Shown: piece after piece, positions 1 through 8,261 of the stretch | Position numbering within the stretch: position 1 is the stretch's first letter | Layout: each line of letters begins with the position of its first letter | NCBI GenBank assembly: GCA_005880875.1 | Contig: VBJI01000080.1 | Coordinates: forward strand, 1-36,225 | Reading direction: 5' to 3' | Length of the DNA stretch: 36,225 nt | From: Chloroflexota bacterium | Lineage (GTDB): Bacteria > Chloroflexota > Dormibacteria > CF-121 | The notes under the pieces: generated by a model | Told to the model about the DNA's origin: nothing | Seen by the model: the letters and a program-made list of their open reading frames with translations, nothing else | Databases searched by the model: none | Made by a program: the position numbers and the translations under genes

Positions 1-1166
1 GCAAGACCCTCGACGAGTCGCGGGGCGAGGTCAAACGCGCCATCGAGGTGATCGACTTCGCCTGCGGCGCCCCGACCCTGATGATGGGCCACAACCTCGA
101 TCAGATCGCCAAGGGGATCGACGAGGAGCTGACCCGATTCCCGGTTGGCGTGGTAGCGGGCATCACGCCCTTCAACTTCCCCAACATGGTTCCGCTCTGG
201 ATGATCCCGGTGGCGATCGTGACCGGCAACACCTTCGTGCTGAAGCCATCGCAGCTGACGCCGCTGTCCGCCGTCCGGATCGCCGAGCTGCTGGAGGAGG
301 CCGGACTGCCCGAGGGTGTCTTCAATGTGGTGCATGGGGCCAACGACGCGGTCAACCAGCTCCTCACCCATCCGGACGTCGCGGCCATCTCTTTTGTCGG
401 GTCGGCGACGGTTGCCGCCTACATCTACGCCACCGCGGCCGCCAACGGCAAGCGGGTACAGGCCCTCGGTGGCGCCAAGAACCACATCCTCGTGATGGAC
501 GATGCCGAGCTGGAGCCATCGGCCCAGAACGTGATCTCGTCCGCCTTCGGCAATGCCGGCCAGCGCTGCCTCGCCGGCAGCGTCGCGGTCGGGGTGGGAA
601 AGATCGGCGATGCGCTGGTGCGCGAGCTGGCGAACGACGCCGCCAAGCTGAAGCTCGGCCCGGGGACCGACCCGAAGACAACGCTGGGACCGGTGATCCG
701 GGGTGAGCGCAAGGCAAAGCTCATCGAGTACATCGACGGCGCGGAGTCGGATGGGGCGCAACTGGTTTCGGACGGCAGGCGGGTCGATCTCAACGACGGC
801 TTCTTCCTCGGCCCGACGATCTTCGACCGGGTGACGCCCAACATGAAGATCTGGAAGGAGGAACTCTTTGGGCCGGTGCTCTCGGTAATGCGGGCCACGG
901 ACATCGACGAGGCGCTCAAGCTGCTCAATTCCAGCACCTACGGAAACATGGCGTCGATCTTCACCACCTCAGGTAAGAATGCGCGCGAGTTCAAACGCCG
1001 GGCGCAGGCGGGCATGCTGGGGGTGAACATCGGCGTCGCGGCGCCTATGGCGTTCTTCCCCTTCACCGGTTGGAAGAATTCCTTCTTCGGCGACCTGCAC
1101 GCCACCGGGCAGGACAGCGTGCGGTTCTACACACGGCACAAGGTCGTGACGACTAGATGGTTCTAG
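1..1166 (+). CDS. mmsA: Methylmalonate/malonate-semialdehyde dehydrogenase (CoA-acylating), 5' end cut off by window
   Basis: An aldehyde dehydrogenase that oxidises methylmalonate or malonate semialdehyde to propionyl-CoA or acetyl-CoA with NAD and CoA; these are late steps of valine and beta-alanine breakdown in the cytosol. The frame is open from base 3 ([10 protein letters not shown], then [14 protein letters not shown], typical of MmsA), so the true start lies before the window; the internal GTG at 48 is not the start. The NAD-fold stretch ([15 protein letters not shown]) and the catalytic cysteine in [10 protein letters not shown] (codon 567-569) are present, as is the MmsA-like end ([19 protein letters not shown]). 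About 100 residues are missing compared with the usual 490-500. It overlaps the next gene by 10 bases, so the two are probably translationally coupled. The family is clear; which semialdehyde it prefers is inferred from the neighbour. Confidence 0.93.
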   Translation, partial: KTLDESRGEVKRAIEVIDFACGAPTLMMGHNLDQIAKGIDEELTRFPVGVVAGITPFNFPNMVPLWMIPVAIVTGNTFVLKPSQLTPLSAVRIAELLEEAGLPEGVFNVVHGANDAVNQLLTHPDVAAISFVGSATVAAYIYATAAANGKRVQALGGAKNHILVMDDAELEPSAQNVISSAFGNAGQRCLAGSVAVGVGKIGDALVRELANDAAKLKLGPGTDPKTTLGPVIRGERKAKLIEYIDGAESDGAQLVSDGRRVDLNDGFFLGPTIFDRVTPNMKIWKEELFGPVLSVMRATDIDEALKLLNSSTYGNMASIFTTSGKNAREFKRRAQAGMLGVNIGVAAPMAFFPFTGWKNSFFGDLHATGQDSVRFYTRHKVVTTRWF

Positions 1167-2497
1167 AAACGAGCGCGCGCCCCCATGTTTTGAGCGGCGA
1201 GGAGATCGTCGCCCTGTGCCGGCAGTACACGCTGTACGACTGGACCGCCCAGTCCGCGGTCGACCCCATTCCCGTCGATCACGCGAAAGGTGTCTATTTC
1301 TACACGCCGGACGGCCAGCGCATCATCGACTTCAACAGCCAGTTCATGAGCGTCAACGCGGGGCACGGCGATCCCCGCATCATCGACGCCATCAAGCGGC
1401 AGGCGGAGAAGTTGGCGTTCATCAACCCCTTCATGGCCCACGAACCCCGCGCCAGGCTGGGCAAGAAGCTGGCCGAGCTGCTGCCCGGCGACATCAACAA
1501 AGTCTTCTTCACCCTGGGCGGTGCCGAGGCAAACGAATACGCGGTCAAGATGGCGCGCTGGGTCACCGGCCGCCACAAGATCGTTTCGCGCTACCGCTCC
1601 TACCATGGCGCCACCGCGGGGGCCATCGCGTTGACCGGCGATCCGCGCCGCTGGGCCAACGACATCGGAGATTCGGGTGTGGTGCACGTCCTCGATCCCT
1701 ATCACGGCCCACAGCGCGAAGTGGACAGCGCGGAGGAGTCGCTGCGCTACCTGGACGAGACGATTCAGCTCGAGGGGCCGAGTACCATTGCCGGCTTCAT
1801 CCTGGAGCCGGTCACCGGGACGAACGGGATCCTGATCCCACCGGACGGATACCTGCAGGGGGTGCGCGAACTGTGCGACCGATACGGCATCCTCATGATC
1901 TGCGACGAGGTCATGTCGGGCTTTGGCCGAACCGGCGAATGGTTTGCGGTCAACCACTGGAAGGTCGTCCCCGACATCATCACCATGGCGAAGGGGTTGA
2001 CCAGCAGCTATGTTCCGCTGGGCGCCGTCGGGATGCGGCCGCAGGTGGCCCAGCACTTCGAGAAGAACGTCTTCTCCGGCGGCCTTACCTATAACAGCCA
2101 TCCGCTGGCATGCGCCGCGGCGCTGGGAACGATTCAGGCCTACGAGGAAGACGACATGATCGGCAACGCGCGCCGGATGGGCGAGGTGATGAAGCATCAT
2201 CACGAGACCCTCAAGAGCCGGCATCCCAGCCTCGGCCGGACCCGGTCGATCGGGCTCTTCGGCATCCTCGAGCTGGTCCGAAATCGCAAGACCATGGAGC
2301 CGCTGGCGCCGTTCAATGGCACGTCCGAGGAGATGAAGGCAATCGGCAAGTACTTCCGCGAGCACGGCCTGTACACCTTCGTTCGCTGGCACACGATCAT
2401 GACGAACCCGCCGCTGTGCATCAATGAAGAGGAACTGGCCGAAGGCTTCGCGATCATCGACAAGGCCCTCGACATCGCTGACCAGGCCGTCGCCTGA
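1157..2497 (+). CDS. Class III (omega-amino acid:pyruvate type) aminotransferase
   Basis: A PLP-dependent class III aminotransferase of 446 residues, a normal length. The active-site lysine is K279 in the motif [16 protein letters not shown], the cofactor-ring aspartate lies in the strand [15 protein letters not shown], and the Gly/Thr loop is [13 protein letters not shown]. This group moves terminal amino groups from beta-alanine, taurine, 3-aminoisobutyrate or similar to pyruvate or 2-oxoglutarate. ATG at 1157 lies inside the end of mmsA. That coupling suggests the aminotransferase makes a semialdehyde (for example malonate semialdehyde from beta-alanine) which MmsA oxidises. The substrate is inferred from context; the fold and cofactor are read from the sequence. 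Its TGA is shared with the presumed CTG start of the next gene. Confidence 0.9.
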   Translation: MVLETSARPHVLSGEEIVALCRQYTLYDWTAQSAVDPIPVDHAKGVYFYTPDGQRIIDFNSQFMSVNAGHGDPRIIDAIKRQAEKLAFINPFMAHEPRARLGKKLAELLPGDINKVFFTLGGAEANEYAVKMARWVTGRHKIVSRYRSYHGATAGAIALTGDPRRWANDIGDSGVVHVLDPYHGPQREVDSAEESLRYLDETIQLEGPSTIAGFILEPVTGTNGILIPPDGYLQGVRELCDRYGILMICDEVMSGFGRTGEWFAVNHWKVVPDIITMAKGLTSSYVPLGAVGMRPQVAQHFEKNVFSGGLTYNSHPLACAAALGTIQAYEEDDMIGNARRMGEVMKHHHETLKSRHPSLGRTRSIGLFGILELVRNRKTMEPLAPFNGTSEEMKAIGKYFREHGLYTFVRWHTIMTNPPLCINEEELAEGFAIIDKALDIADQAVA

Positions 2498-3156
2498 CGA
2501 CGATCGTCCGCGACGACCCATCTGATCCCGATCCGGGATTTGCGGAACTCTACGCCAGCCTGCCCGATGCCATCGATCTCTGGCCGTGGAAAGCGCTGGC
2601 CCTCGGGGCGAAGCCGCCGGTGCTGTACCTCGGCGTCGGAACCGGCCGGCTGGCGGTCCCACTGCATGCGGCAGGCATCCAGCTTGTCGGGGTGGACAGC
2701 CATCCAGGAATGCTCGAGCGGCTCAGGGCGCGCCTTCCTGACACCGAGCTGGTTCAGGCGCGCATCGAAACGTTGAACCTGGGACGCAAGTTCGATCTCA
2801 TCATCGTGCCCTCGAACATCCTCTGCTTCGTCGAGCGCCTTCGCTCTGCCGCAAATCATCTCGCTGCCGACGGCACGCTCGTCTTCGAGCTGACCAATCC
2901 TTACTGGTTGCAAGCCGGCGCGAGCAGCGGGGTTCGGGTGGAGGCGTTCGACAGCAACGGGGCCCGTTTCGAGGTCGACTACGAGCTTCCCGACGGGCGC
3001 ACCATTACCCAGCAGGCCGAGATTCCCCTGGTCTGGCCGGATCAAATCGAGCGCTGGCTCACCCTCGGTGCCGGTCTGAAACTACGGCGGATGTTCGGGA
3101 GGCCGGACGCTGAACTCGAGGCCGCGCCCAGTTTTTACGTGGTCGCCGGCAGGTAG
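2494..3156 (+). CDS. Class I SAM-dependent methyltransferase, apparent CTG start
   Basis: A small Rossmann-fold methyltransferase. Motif I, VLYLGVGTGRLAVPL, binds S-adenosylmethionine and is followed by GVDSHPGMLERLR (acidic strand 2) and the motif IV region LIIVPSNILCF. The frame is open from 2482. Conserved-looking N-terminal sequence (DPGFAELYASLPDAIDLWPW) precedes motif I, so the GTG at 2620, which falls on the first residue of motif I, cannot be the real start. No ATG, GTG or TTG occurs between 2482 and 2619. The best start is CTG at 2494, which overlaps the preceding TGA as CTGA, the same four-base arrangement other genes here show as GTGA or ATGA. That gives 220 residues. The substrate is unknown. 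Confidence 0.8.
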   Translation: MTTIVRDDPSDPDPGFAELYASLPDAIDLWPWKALALGAKPPVLYLGVGTGRLAVPLHAAGIQLVGVDSHPGMLERLRARLPDTELVQARIETLNLGRKFDLIIVPSNILCFVERLRSAANHLAADGTLVFELTNPYWLQAGASSGVRVEAFDSNGARFEVDYELPDGRTITQQAEIPLVWPDQIERWLTLGAGLKLRRMFGRPDAELEAAPSFYVVAGR

Positions 3157-3169
3157 AGTTAGCGAGGCC

Positions 3170-3958
3170 ATGGTGGAAGAATCCGGAGAGCGACGTACCG
3201 GAGGAATCGTTCGGCGTGGCCTGGAGCGGCAGATCGACGACCGCAAGCTGCTCGAGCGGCCCGACGGCGCCCCGGAATTCCTCGACAGCGACCCCTGGCG
3301 GGTTCTGCGGATCCAGGCCGAATTCGTGGCGGGCTTCGATGCGCTGGCCACGCTCGGTCCGGCGGTCACCTTCTTTGGTTCGGCGCGAGTTCGGCCACCC
3401 GACCCGATGTATGACGCGGCGCGCGCCCTGGCGGCCGAGCTCTCCCGCCGGGGCTTTGCGATCATCACCGGAGGCGGACCGGGCACCATGGAGGCCGCCA
3501 ATCTGGGTGCCCGGGAGGGTCGGGGGTTGTCGGTCGGCCTGAACATCGAGCTCCCCTTCGAGCAGGGACTCAACGAGTACGTCAACTTGGGCATCGAGTT
3601 CCACTACTTCTTCGTGCGCAAGACGATGTTTGTCAAGTACGCGGAGGCCTTCGTGATTTTCCCGGGCGGCTTCGGCACCATGGACGAGCTGTTCGAAGCA
3701 TTGACGCTGATTCAAACGGGGAAGATCGTCCATTTTCCGGTAATCATGTTCGGGTCCGCGTACTGGGCCGGGTTGCGCCAATGGATCCGCGACCGGGTGC
3801 TGGCCGAGGGCAAGATCTCGGCCGAGGACCTTGACCTCATGGTCGTTACCGACGACATTCAGCAAGCCGCTGACATCGTGCAGCAGTACTACCAGCGCAA
3901 GGTGCTGGAAGCCCAGCCGAAGGAGCGGGCGGAACCGAAGAAGAGCGACGCCCAGTGA
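3170..3958 (+). CDS. LOG-family protein (TIGR00730 type, Rossmann-fold nucleotide hydrolase)
   Basis: A member of the LOG ("lysine decarboxylase-like") family, 262 residues. Characterised members cleave nucleoside 5'-monophosphates, for example cytokinin riboside monophosphates, to free base and ribose 5-phosphate. The two signature loops are present: GGGPGTMEAAN at about residues 101-111 and PGGFGTMDELFE at 165-176, with the acidic catalytic residues in the second, plus the RKTMFVKY segment carrying the conserved arginine. About 60 residues before the core and a charged tail (KERAEPKKS) are extra to the short bacterial LOGs. ATG at 3170 follows the methyltransferase stop by 13 bases. The family is secure; the physiological substrate is unknown. 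Its TGA overlaps the GTG of the next gene. Confidence 0.9.
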   Translation: MVEESGERRTGGIVRRGLERQIDDRKLLERPDGAPEFLDSDPWRVLRIQAEFVAGFDALATLGPAVTFFGSARVRPPDPMYDAARALAAELSRRGFAIITGGGPGTMEAANLGAREGRGLSVGLNIELPFEQGLNEYVNLGIEFHYFFVRKTMFVKYAEAFVIFPGGFGTMDELFEALTLIQTGKIVHFPVIMFGSAYWAGLRQWIRDRVLAEGKISAEDLDLMVVTDDIQQAADIVQQYYQRKVLEAQPKERAEPKKSDAQ

Positions 3959-5037
3959 CCGCGTCGCTCGAGAATTCGTTCCTCACGGATGGGGGACAGC
4001 CGGCCGGGCAAATCGCGGGAGAACTGGCCGAGTTCATTGGCGCGGCGCAACGCAGTCTCGACATCGCGATCTACGACCTGAACCTGACGGACGGGCCGGC
4101 CGAGCAGGTCCGCCAGGCGGTCAAGGCCGCCGCCGCTCGGGGCGTGGCGATTCGGCTGCTCTACAACGTCGACTTTCCGAACCCGATCCCAGTCCCGCCG
4201 CCCTCGCAGGCCGACACCGCGTTCATCGCCAGTCTGGGGGTGTCGACCAAACCGGTCTCGGGGGTGCCCGACCTGATGCACCACAAATACGTCGTGCGCG
4301 ATGCCGCGGCCGAGACGGCAACGGTCTGGACCGGCTCCATGAACTGGACGAACGACTCCTGGACGAAAGAGGAAAACGTCATCGTCAAGATCCCCTCCAC
4401 CGCGTTGGCGGCGGAGTACGCAAGGAACTTTGCGGAGCTTTGGGAAACGGGCCGGGTCGAGGGGAGCGGAAAGTACGATCTCGCCGGCGTCCCGGTCGCC
4501 TACCGGGACAGTCCCGTCAAGGTCCACGTCTTCTTCGCTCCCGGGCGCGGGCGGCAGATGGCCCACGTGATTGCCGATCGAATCGCCCACGCAAAGCGCC
4601 GCATCCGCGTGTGTTCGCCGGTGATCACCGCCGGGGTGATCCTGGGAACGCTCGGCGACCTGGCGCACCGAACGCATCCAGACTTCAAAGGTGTTTATGA
4701 CCGTACCCAGATGGCCGAGGTGCTCGGCCAGTGGCGGGTCGACCCGCACGCCACCTGGAAGGGACCGGCCTTCCAGGCGGTGAGCGCCGCGCTCCCGTTC
4801 GCCTCCAAGGTCACGACACCCTACACGCCGACCAGCATCCATGACTTCATGCATGCCAAGATCACGGTGGTGGACAACACCGTCTTCACCGGCAGTTACA
4901 ACCTGTCGCATGCCGGCGAGGACAACGCGGAAAACCTGCTCGAGCTCGACGGTGCGTCGCTGGCGGACAGCTTCGTCGAATTCGTGGACGGGGTCTATGC
5001 CCGCTACGCGAAGACCGAGGCCGCTACGCCAAAATAG
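3955..5037 (+). CDS. Phospholipase D-like protein with two HKD motifs
   Basis: A PLD-superfamily phosphodiesterase of 360 residues with two complete HxKx4D motifs: H109-K111-D116 (HHKYVVRD) and H300-K302-D307 (HAKITVVD). Each is followed by a typical G-S-x-N stretch (TGSMNW, TGSYNLS). Two half-sites normally join to make one active site that works through a phosphohistidine. No signal peptide or membrane segment is seen, so it is probably cytosolic. It could be a nuclease or a phospholipid-processing enzyme; it lacks the transmembrane helices of cardiolipin synthases. GTG at 3955 overlaps the LOG stop by four bases and CtaG follows four bases after the stop, so it belongs to the same operon. 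The substrate cannot be told from sequence. Confidence 0.87.
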   Translation: MTASLENSFLTDGGQPAGQIAGELAEFIGAAQRSLDIAIYDLNLTDGPAEQVRQAVKAAAARGVAIRLLYNVDFPNPIPVPPPSQADTAFIASLGVSTKPVSGVPDLMHHKYVVRDAAAETATVWTGSMNWTNDSWTKEENVIVKIPSTALAAEYARNFAELWETGRVEGSGKYDLAGVPVAYRDSPVKVHVFFAPGRGRQMAHVIADRIAHAKRRIRVCSPVITAGVILGTLGDLAHRTHPDFKGVYDRTQMAEVLGQWRVDPHATWKGPAFQAVSAALPFASKVTTPYTPTSIHDFMHAKITVVDNTVFTGSYNLSHAGEDNAENLLELDGASLADSFVEFVDGVYARYAKTEAATPK

Positions 5038-5041
5038 GGTC

Positions 5042-5758
5042 ATGGCGCGACGTCATCGCCTGGCCCTCTACGCCGGGTCGCTGCTCTCGCTCGGCGCCCT
5101 CCTGCCCCCCGTCAGCGGTTTTGCCGACCGGCGGCTCAGTCTCCACATGCTCCTGGAGATGCTGCTCCTGGCGCTCTTCGTCCCGCTCCTTGCTTACGGC
5201 GCCGGGGCACTGCGGCGCCTCCCGCTTGCCGTCCGGGTCCACCCGGTCATCGGCATCGTGGCCCTCAATGTCGTGCTCTTCGGTTCACAGCTCCCCGCGG
5301 TGATGGACCGCAGCTCGAATAACCCGCCGTTCCAGGAGGCGACGCTGATCGCCTTCATCGGCGGCGCCTTTTTGTTCTGGTGGCCCATCGTTCGCCCGGG
5401 TGGACTGAGCGCGATTGCGAAGATCGGATATTTGATGGTGGCGGGCGTGCCGCCGACGATCCCCGGTATCACGCTGGCCCTCTCCCATCACCTCTTCTAT
5501 CAGGCCTATCGATCGCTTGAGGATCAGCAGCTCGCCGGCTTGATGCTGTTCGGTACCGCAAAATTCGCGCTGGTATTCGGAACCTTCGTGATCCTGTGGC
5601 GGATGCTCACCCCGGACCCAGAACCGCCCGACTGGAATGACCGGCCGGCCGACACCGGCGACGTCCCGCCTGCCGCACCGGCGTGGTTGCGACGGCTCGA
5701 CGAGGAGCTGCCCACCGAGCCGAGCCGCGAGCGGATTCCAGTCGGAGCCCGACGCTAG
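5042..5758 (+). CDS. ctaG: CtaG-like cytochrome c oxidase assembly membrane protein
   Basis: A 238-residue integral membrane protein resembling the caa3-type CtaG family, which helps assemble cytochrome c oxidase. About six hydrophobic helices can be traced (for example ALYAGSLLSLGALLPP, MLLEMLLLALFVPLL, VIGIVALNVVLFG, LIAFIGGAFLFWWP). Histidines that could bind metal fall in LSLHMLLEM and LALSHHLFYQAY, and FWWPIVRPGG matches the family's W/P-rich loop. The C-terminus is charged and cytosolic-looking. ATG at 5042 gives a normal start; the frame is open far upstream inside the PLD gene, but that part is a shadow. No oxidase subunit gene lies in this window. The assignment is by family resemblance and topology. 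Confidence 0.75.
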   Translation: MARRHRLALYAGSLLSLGALLPPVSGFADRRLSLHMLLEMLLLALFVPLLAYGAGALRRLPLAVRVHPVIGIVALNVVLFGSQLPAVMDRSSNNPPFQEATLIAFIGGAFLFWWPIVRPGGLSAIAKIGYLMVAGVPPTIPGITLALSHHLFYQAYRSLEDQQLAGLMLFGTAKFALVFGTFVILWRMLTPDPEPPDWNDRPADTGDVPPAAPAWLRRLDEELPTEPSRERIPVGARR

Positions 5759-5765
5759 TCCGTCG

Positions 5766-6506
5766 TTAGACCAGCGGCCACGGATAGGCCCAGCGCGAGG
5801 TGGGCTCGGGATAACGTCCGTCGTCGGCGACGCGACCGGCGCGCTGTGCCAGCGCCCGGATTTCCGGACCGGTAATCAAGGCGCGCAGCTCCTTGACCAA
5901 GTCCTGACCGGCGAGCAGCTCGCCGGCAAGCCGCTGGGCGTCGTGCCGCAGGTTTGGCGGGATTTCCTCGCCACCGAATTCCCAGATCACGGTGCGCAGC
6001 TTGGGGAGCGAATGAAAGGTGAGCCCGTTGTCCACGCCCCAGATGTGCCCGTCGCGATCCAGCAGGCAGTGGCCGCTTTTGCGGTCGGCGTTGTTGACGA
6101 TCACATCGAAAGCGGCCATGGTGCGAAAGGTCGATGCCCGAGCGGGCATCAGCGAAAAATAGTGCTCGCGCAGGTCAGCGACGACGAATTGCTGGAGCGA
6201 GCCCGGACCCAGCGGGCCATCCTGACGATAGATCGTGAGGGGAACGACGTTCCACCCGAGGGCCGCGCTGACCAGGAAAGCCGCGACCTCACGCTTGCCG
6301 AGCGTCCCCTCGGGGAAATCGTCCAGCGGCGTCTCGCCTTCGGCCGGCTTGTATACACCGAATGTTTCGGCACCATCCGGGCCGCGCACCTGGGCAAGGT
6401 AGGTGTAATTAGAGCAATCCGGCATCAGTCCTCGCGGTTTGATCCGCCCGGTGCGCAACAGGCGCTGCCGCGCCTCGCTCTCAAGAAACCGAGCCGCCTG
6501 CGCCAT
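5766..6506 (-). CDS. SCO1664-family (PI3/PI4-kinase-like) protein
   Basis: A 246-residue protein matching the SCO1664 family (TIGR03843), distantly related to phosphatidylinositol 3/4-kinase catalytic domains. The kinase-like pattern shows as VYKPAEGETPL (nucleotide-binding lysine), LGKREVAAFLVS, then FDVIVNNADRKSGHCL (catalytic loop, N-x-D-R-K-x-x-N-like) and WGVDNGLTFH (metal-binding D-x-G-like). The target is unknown. In actinobacteria this gene usually sits beside DUF3090 and an MSMEG_4193-type phosphatase near mycothiol genes. Here DUF3090 is directly upstream with a 3-base gap, but the phosphatase is absent from this window. ATG at 6506. It converges with ctaG, the stops being about 7 bases apart. 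Confidence 0.87.
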   Translation of the reverse strand: MAQAARFLESEARQRLLRTGRIKPRGLMPDCSNYTYLAQVRGPDGAETFGVYKPAEGETPLDDFPEGTLGKREVAAFLVSAALGWNVVPLTIYRQDGPLGPGSLQQFVVADLREHYFSLMPARASTFRTMAAFDVIVNNADRKSGHCLLDRDGHIWGVDNGLTFHSLPKLRTVIWEFGGEEIPPNLRHDAQRLAGELLAGQDLVKELRALITGPEIRALAQRAGRVADDGRYPEPTSRWAYPWPLV

Positions 6507-6509
6507 CCC

Positions 6510-7001
6510 TCAATGATGCCCGTTCAGTCGTGGGCAGACGCCGCCATCGTGGTCGATGGGACCGCCGCACATCGGGCAGGGCGGACGCCCCGCGCTGATC
6601 ACCCCGGCGGCGTGCGTGGCGAGGGCCTGCATCTGGGCCAGGCTGGCCTGGAAGTGCCCGGTGGCCGCCTGATCGCCTTCTTCGACCATCTCCACCAGGG
6701 AGACCTCAAAGATTTCCTCCTCCTGGCTGTACGTCAGGGTCATGAAGCCGACGCGCCAGACCGGGGTGATCGGTTCCTCCAGCGCCATGTTCGGCGGGCT
6801 GCCGGCCGGTGGCACGGAGACGCGGGTGAAGACTTCCTGCAGCCGTTCGGTCAGAATGCGCAGCTGGTCTTTTTCGAGTGCCAGGCTGACCAGCTCGCCG
6901 GCCGCGCGAAGTTGCAGGTAGAAGGCCCGCTTTCCGGGTTCCCCGATCGCCCCCGCGGTCACCCTCGTCACCTGCTTGAAATCAAAGCTTTCCGACGCCA
7001 T
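6510..7001 (-). CDS. DUF3090 family protein with C-terminal zinc ribbon-like tail
   Basis: A 163-residue protein of the DUF3090 family (TIGR03847). The family-like start SFDFKQVTRVTAGAIGEPGKRAFYLQ is intact, followed by an alpha-helical middle (LALEKDQLRILTERLQEVF). The tail CPMCGGPIDHDGG-CPRLNGHH carries three cysteines and several histidines and probably binds zinc. The function is unknown. It is always close to SCO1664-type genes in actinobacteria, and here the two are separated by three bases on the same strand, so they are one transcription unit. ATG at 7001. An intrinsic terminator 43 bases upstream separates this unit from any leftward transcript arriving from the right. Confidence 0.87.
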   Translation of the reverse strand: MASESFDFKQVTRVTAGAIGEPGKRAFYLQLRAAGELVSLALEKDQLRILTERLQEVFTRVSVPPAGSPPNMALEEPITPVWRVGFMTLTYSQEEEIFEVSLVEMVEEGDQAATGHFQASLAQMQALATHAAGVISAGRPPCPMCGGPIDHDGGVCPRLNGHH

Positions 7002-7043
7002 GGCCTAATTGTGCGGCACTCGGTTGGCGATCCTGGCGTGGAG

Positions 7044-7076
7044 AAAAGAAAGCGGGCCACTGGGGAAGTGGCCCGC
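7044..7076 (-). terminator. Strong intrinsic terminator reading leftward, upstream of the DUF3090 gene
   Basis: A perfect 10-bp inverted repeat: 7052-7061 pairs with 7067-7076 around a 5-base loop. On the minus strand it is followed by a T-rich tail (fwd AAAAGAAA at 7044-7051). It can only stop minus-strand transcription coming from the right. No annotated minus-strand gene lies between it and the sensor kinase at 7239, so its source transcript is unexplained. Confidence 0.8.
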
Positions 7077-7230
7077 AAATGGAGGGGGAGGGAACGCTGG
7101 TTGACGCAGACCTATTTGTACCCAGTTTGCGCCCCGCTTATTGCGCTCTGGCATCAGGCGTAGACCTGAATGCGGGCCGGTTCCAACCGATTTCCCCACC
7201 CGTCGAAAGCGTCCGCAAACCGGTGCCTAA
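7044..7230 (-). ncRNA. Candidate small RNA ending at the 7044-7076 terminator
   Basis: The minus strand between the sensor kinase start and the terminator is about 160 bases, has no convincing gene, but can fold. One stem is 7151-7158 with 7165-7173 (8 bp, one bulged base); a small GC stem lies at 7178-7189; the terminator hairpin is last. This looks like a short independent transcript, possibly an sRNA. A short reading frame starting MPERNKRG at about 7158 runs through the terminator and is unlikely to be a protein. The 5' end is not located and no RNA family was recognised. An alternative is that the terminator only blocks antisense transcription. Confidence 0.3.
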
Positions 7231-7233
7231 AAT
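7228..7233 (+). promoter_or_regulatory. Possible -10 element for a leaderless sensor kinase mRNA
   Basis: TAAAAT ends five bases before the GTG start at 7239, so transcription would begin at or very near the start codon. No usable Shine-Dalgarno fits: the only purine stretch (GAGG) touches the start codon. No clear -35 box is seen at 16-18 bases. Confidence 0.4.
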
Positions 7234-7238
7234 GAGGT

Positions 7239-8261
7239 GTGAGGACGTCGTTGGACCCTCGCTGGTGGCACCGGAACCTCACCACCTTCCAGAAGGTGGT
7301 GGTGGCGAACAGCGCCATCATCACTGCCGGGGCCATCAGTGGCCCACTGATCACGCTGAATTTTTCCGGCCGCACCCGCTTGCCTTTCCTGCTTGCCCTA
7401 CTCGCCATCGGGCTGATCGCCATCCTGGTAGCCAACTTTCTGATCCTGCGGCTCGCCTTCAAGCCGATGCGGGAGCTGGAGTCGACGATGGGCGCGGTCC
7501 AGCCCGGGTTGGAGGAGCCGCGGGTCCACGCCAATTTCTCCGACCCCGATCTCCGGCGGATTGCCACCGTCTTCAACTCCATGCTCGACCGGCTCGAGCA
7601 CGAGCGCCATGTGAGCGCGCAGCGGGTGCTGCAGGCCCAGGAGCGGGAGCGGCAGCGGGTCGCCCGTGAGCTGCACGACCAGACCGGCCAGGCACTGACA
7701 CACGAGATCATCAGCCTCGATCTGCTCCTGGAGCGGACCATGGATGCCAAGGGCCGGCAGCAGCTGGAAGCCGTGAAGCGGACGTTGGAGGAGACCCTCG
7801 AGGAGGTCCACCGGATGTCGCAGGACCTCCGGCCATCCGTGCTCGACGACCTCGGCCTGGTGCCGGCGCTGCGCACGCTGGCCAAGCAGCCATCAGGATC
7901 CGAAGTGACGTTGCATGTCGAGGGGCTGAGGGATCGCCTGCCCGCCCCGATCGAGACCGCGCTCTACCGGATCGCGCAGGAGGCGCTCACCAACGCCAAT
8001 AAATACGCGAGGGCTTCACGGGTGAACATCGATCTGCTCTGCCTCGATGGCCACGTGCGCCTGCGGGTGCGTGATGACGGCGTCGGCTTCGATCCGCGAA
8101 GCATTCCCGACAAGGAGGAGCCAGGACGCGCCGGGCTCGGCATCTACGGAATGCGCGAGCGCGCCACCCTCTTGCGCGGAACGCTCGACATCCACTCGGC
8201 GCCACGGCGGGGCACCGAGGTCGTCGCCCAATTACCGCTGGAGGAGCGCCATGCAAGTTGA
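7239..8261 (+). CDS. Membrane sensor histidine kinase, NarL/DegS type
   Basis: A 340-residue two-component sensor. Two hydrophobic segments near residues 20-40 and 48-70 anchor it in the membrane with almost no outside loop, so the input may be membrane or cytosolic. A HAMP-like linker follows (LAFKPMRELESTM). The HisKA_3 dimerisation motif ERQRVARELHDQTGQAL carries the phosphorylated H146. The ATPase domain shows the N box (EALTNANKYA), DDGVGFDP and GLGIYGMRERA. It should phosphorylate the regulator that begins inside its last codons (11-base overlap, starting 8251). GTG at 7239. The signal sensed is unknown. Kinases of this class commonly control respiration, stress or nitrate genes, but no target is apparent here. 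Confidence 0.92.
   Translation: MRTSLDPRWWHRNLTTFQKVVVANSAIITAGAISGPLITLNFSGRTRLPFLLALLAIGLIAILVANFLILRLAFKPMRELESTMGAVQPGLEEPRVHANFSDPDLRRIATVFNSMLDRLEHERHVSAQRVLQAQERERQRVARELHDQTGQALTHEIISLDLLLERTMDAKGRQQLEAVKRTLEETLEEVHRMSQDLRPSVLDDLGLVPALRTLAKQPSGSEVTLHVEGLRDRLPAPIETALYRIAQEALTNANKYARASRVNIDLLCLDGHVRLRVRDDGVGFDPRSIPDKEEPGRAGLGIYGMRERATLLRGTLDIHSAPRRGTEVVAQLPLEERHAS

Noticed and set aside
1163-3045. Long minus-strand frames opposite the aminotransferase and methyltransferase
   Set aside because: No recognisable domains and fully overlapped by genes with clear motifs.
5637-7163. A 508-codon open frame on the plus strand
   Set aside because: It runs antisense to the SCO1664 and DUF3090 genes, both clear family members; its low-complexity product is typical of high-GC shadow frames.
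7005-7199. A 64-codon minus-strand frame (MPERNKRG...)
   Set aside because: It passes through the strong terminator and into DUF3090; no ribosome site or conserved look, so not called as a gene.
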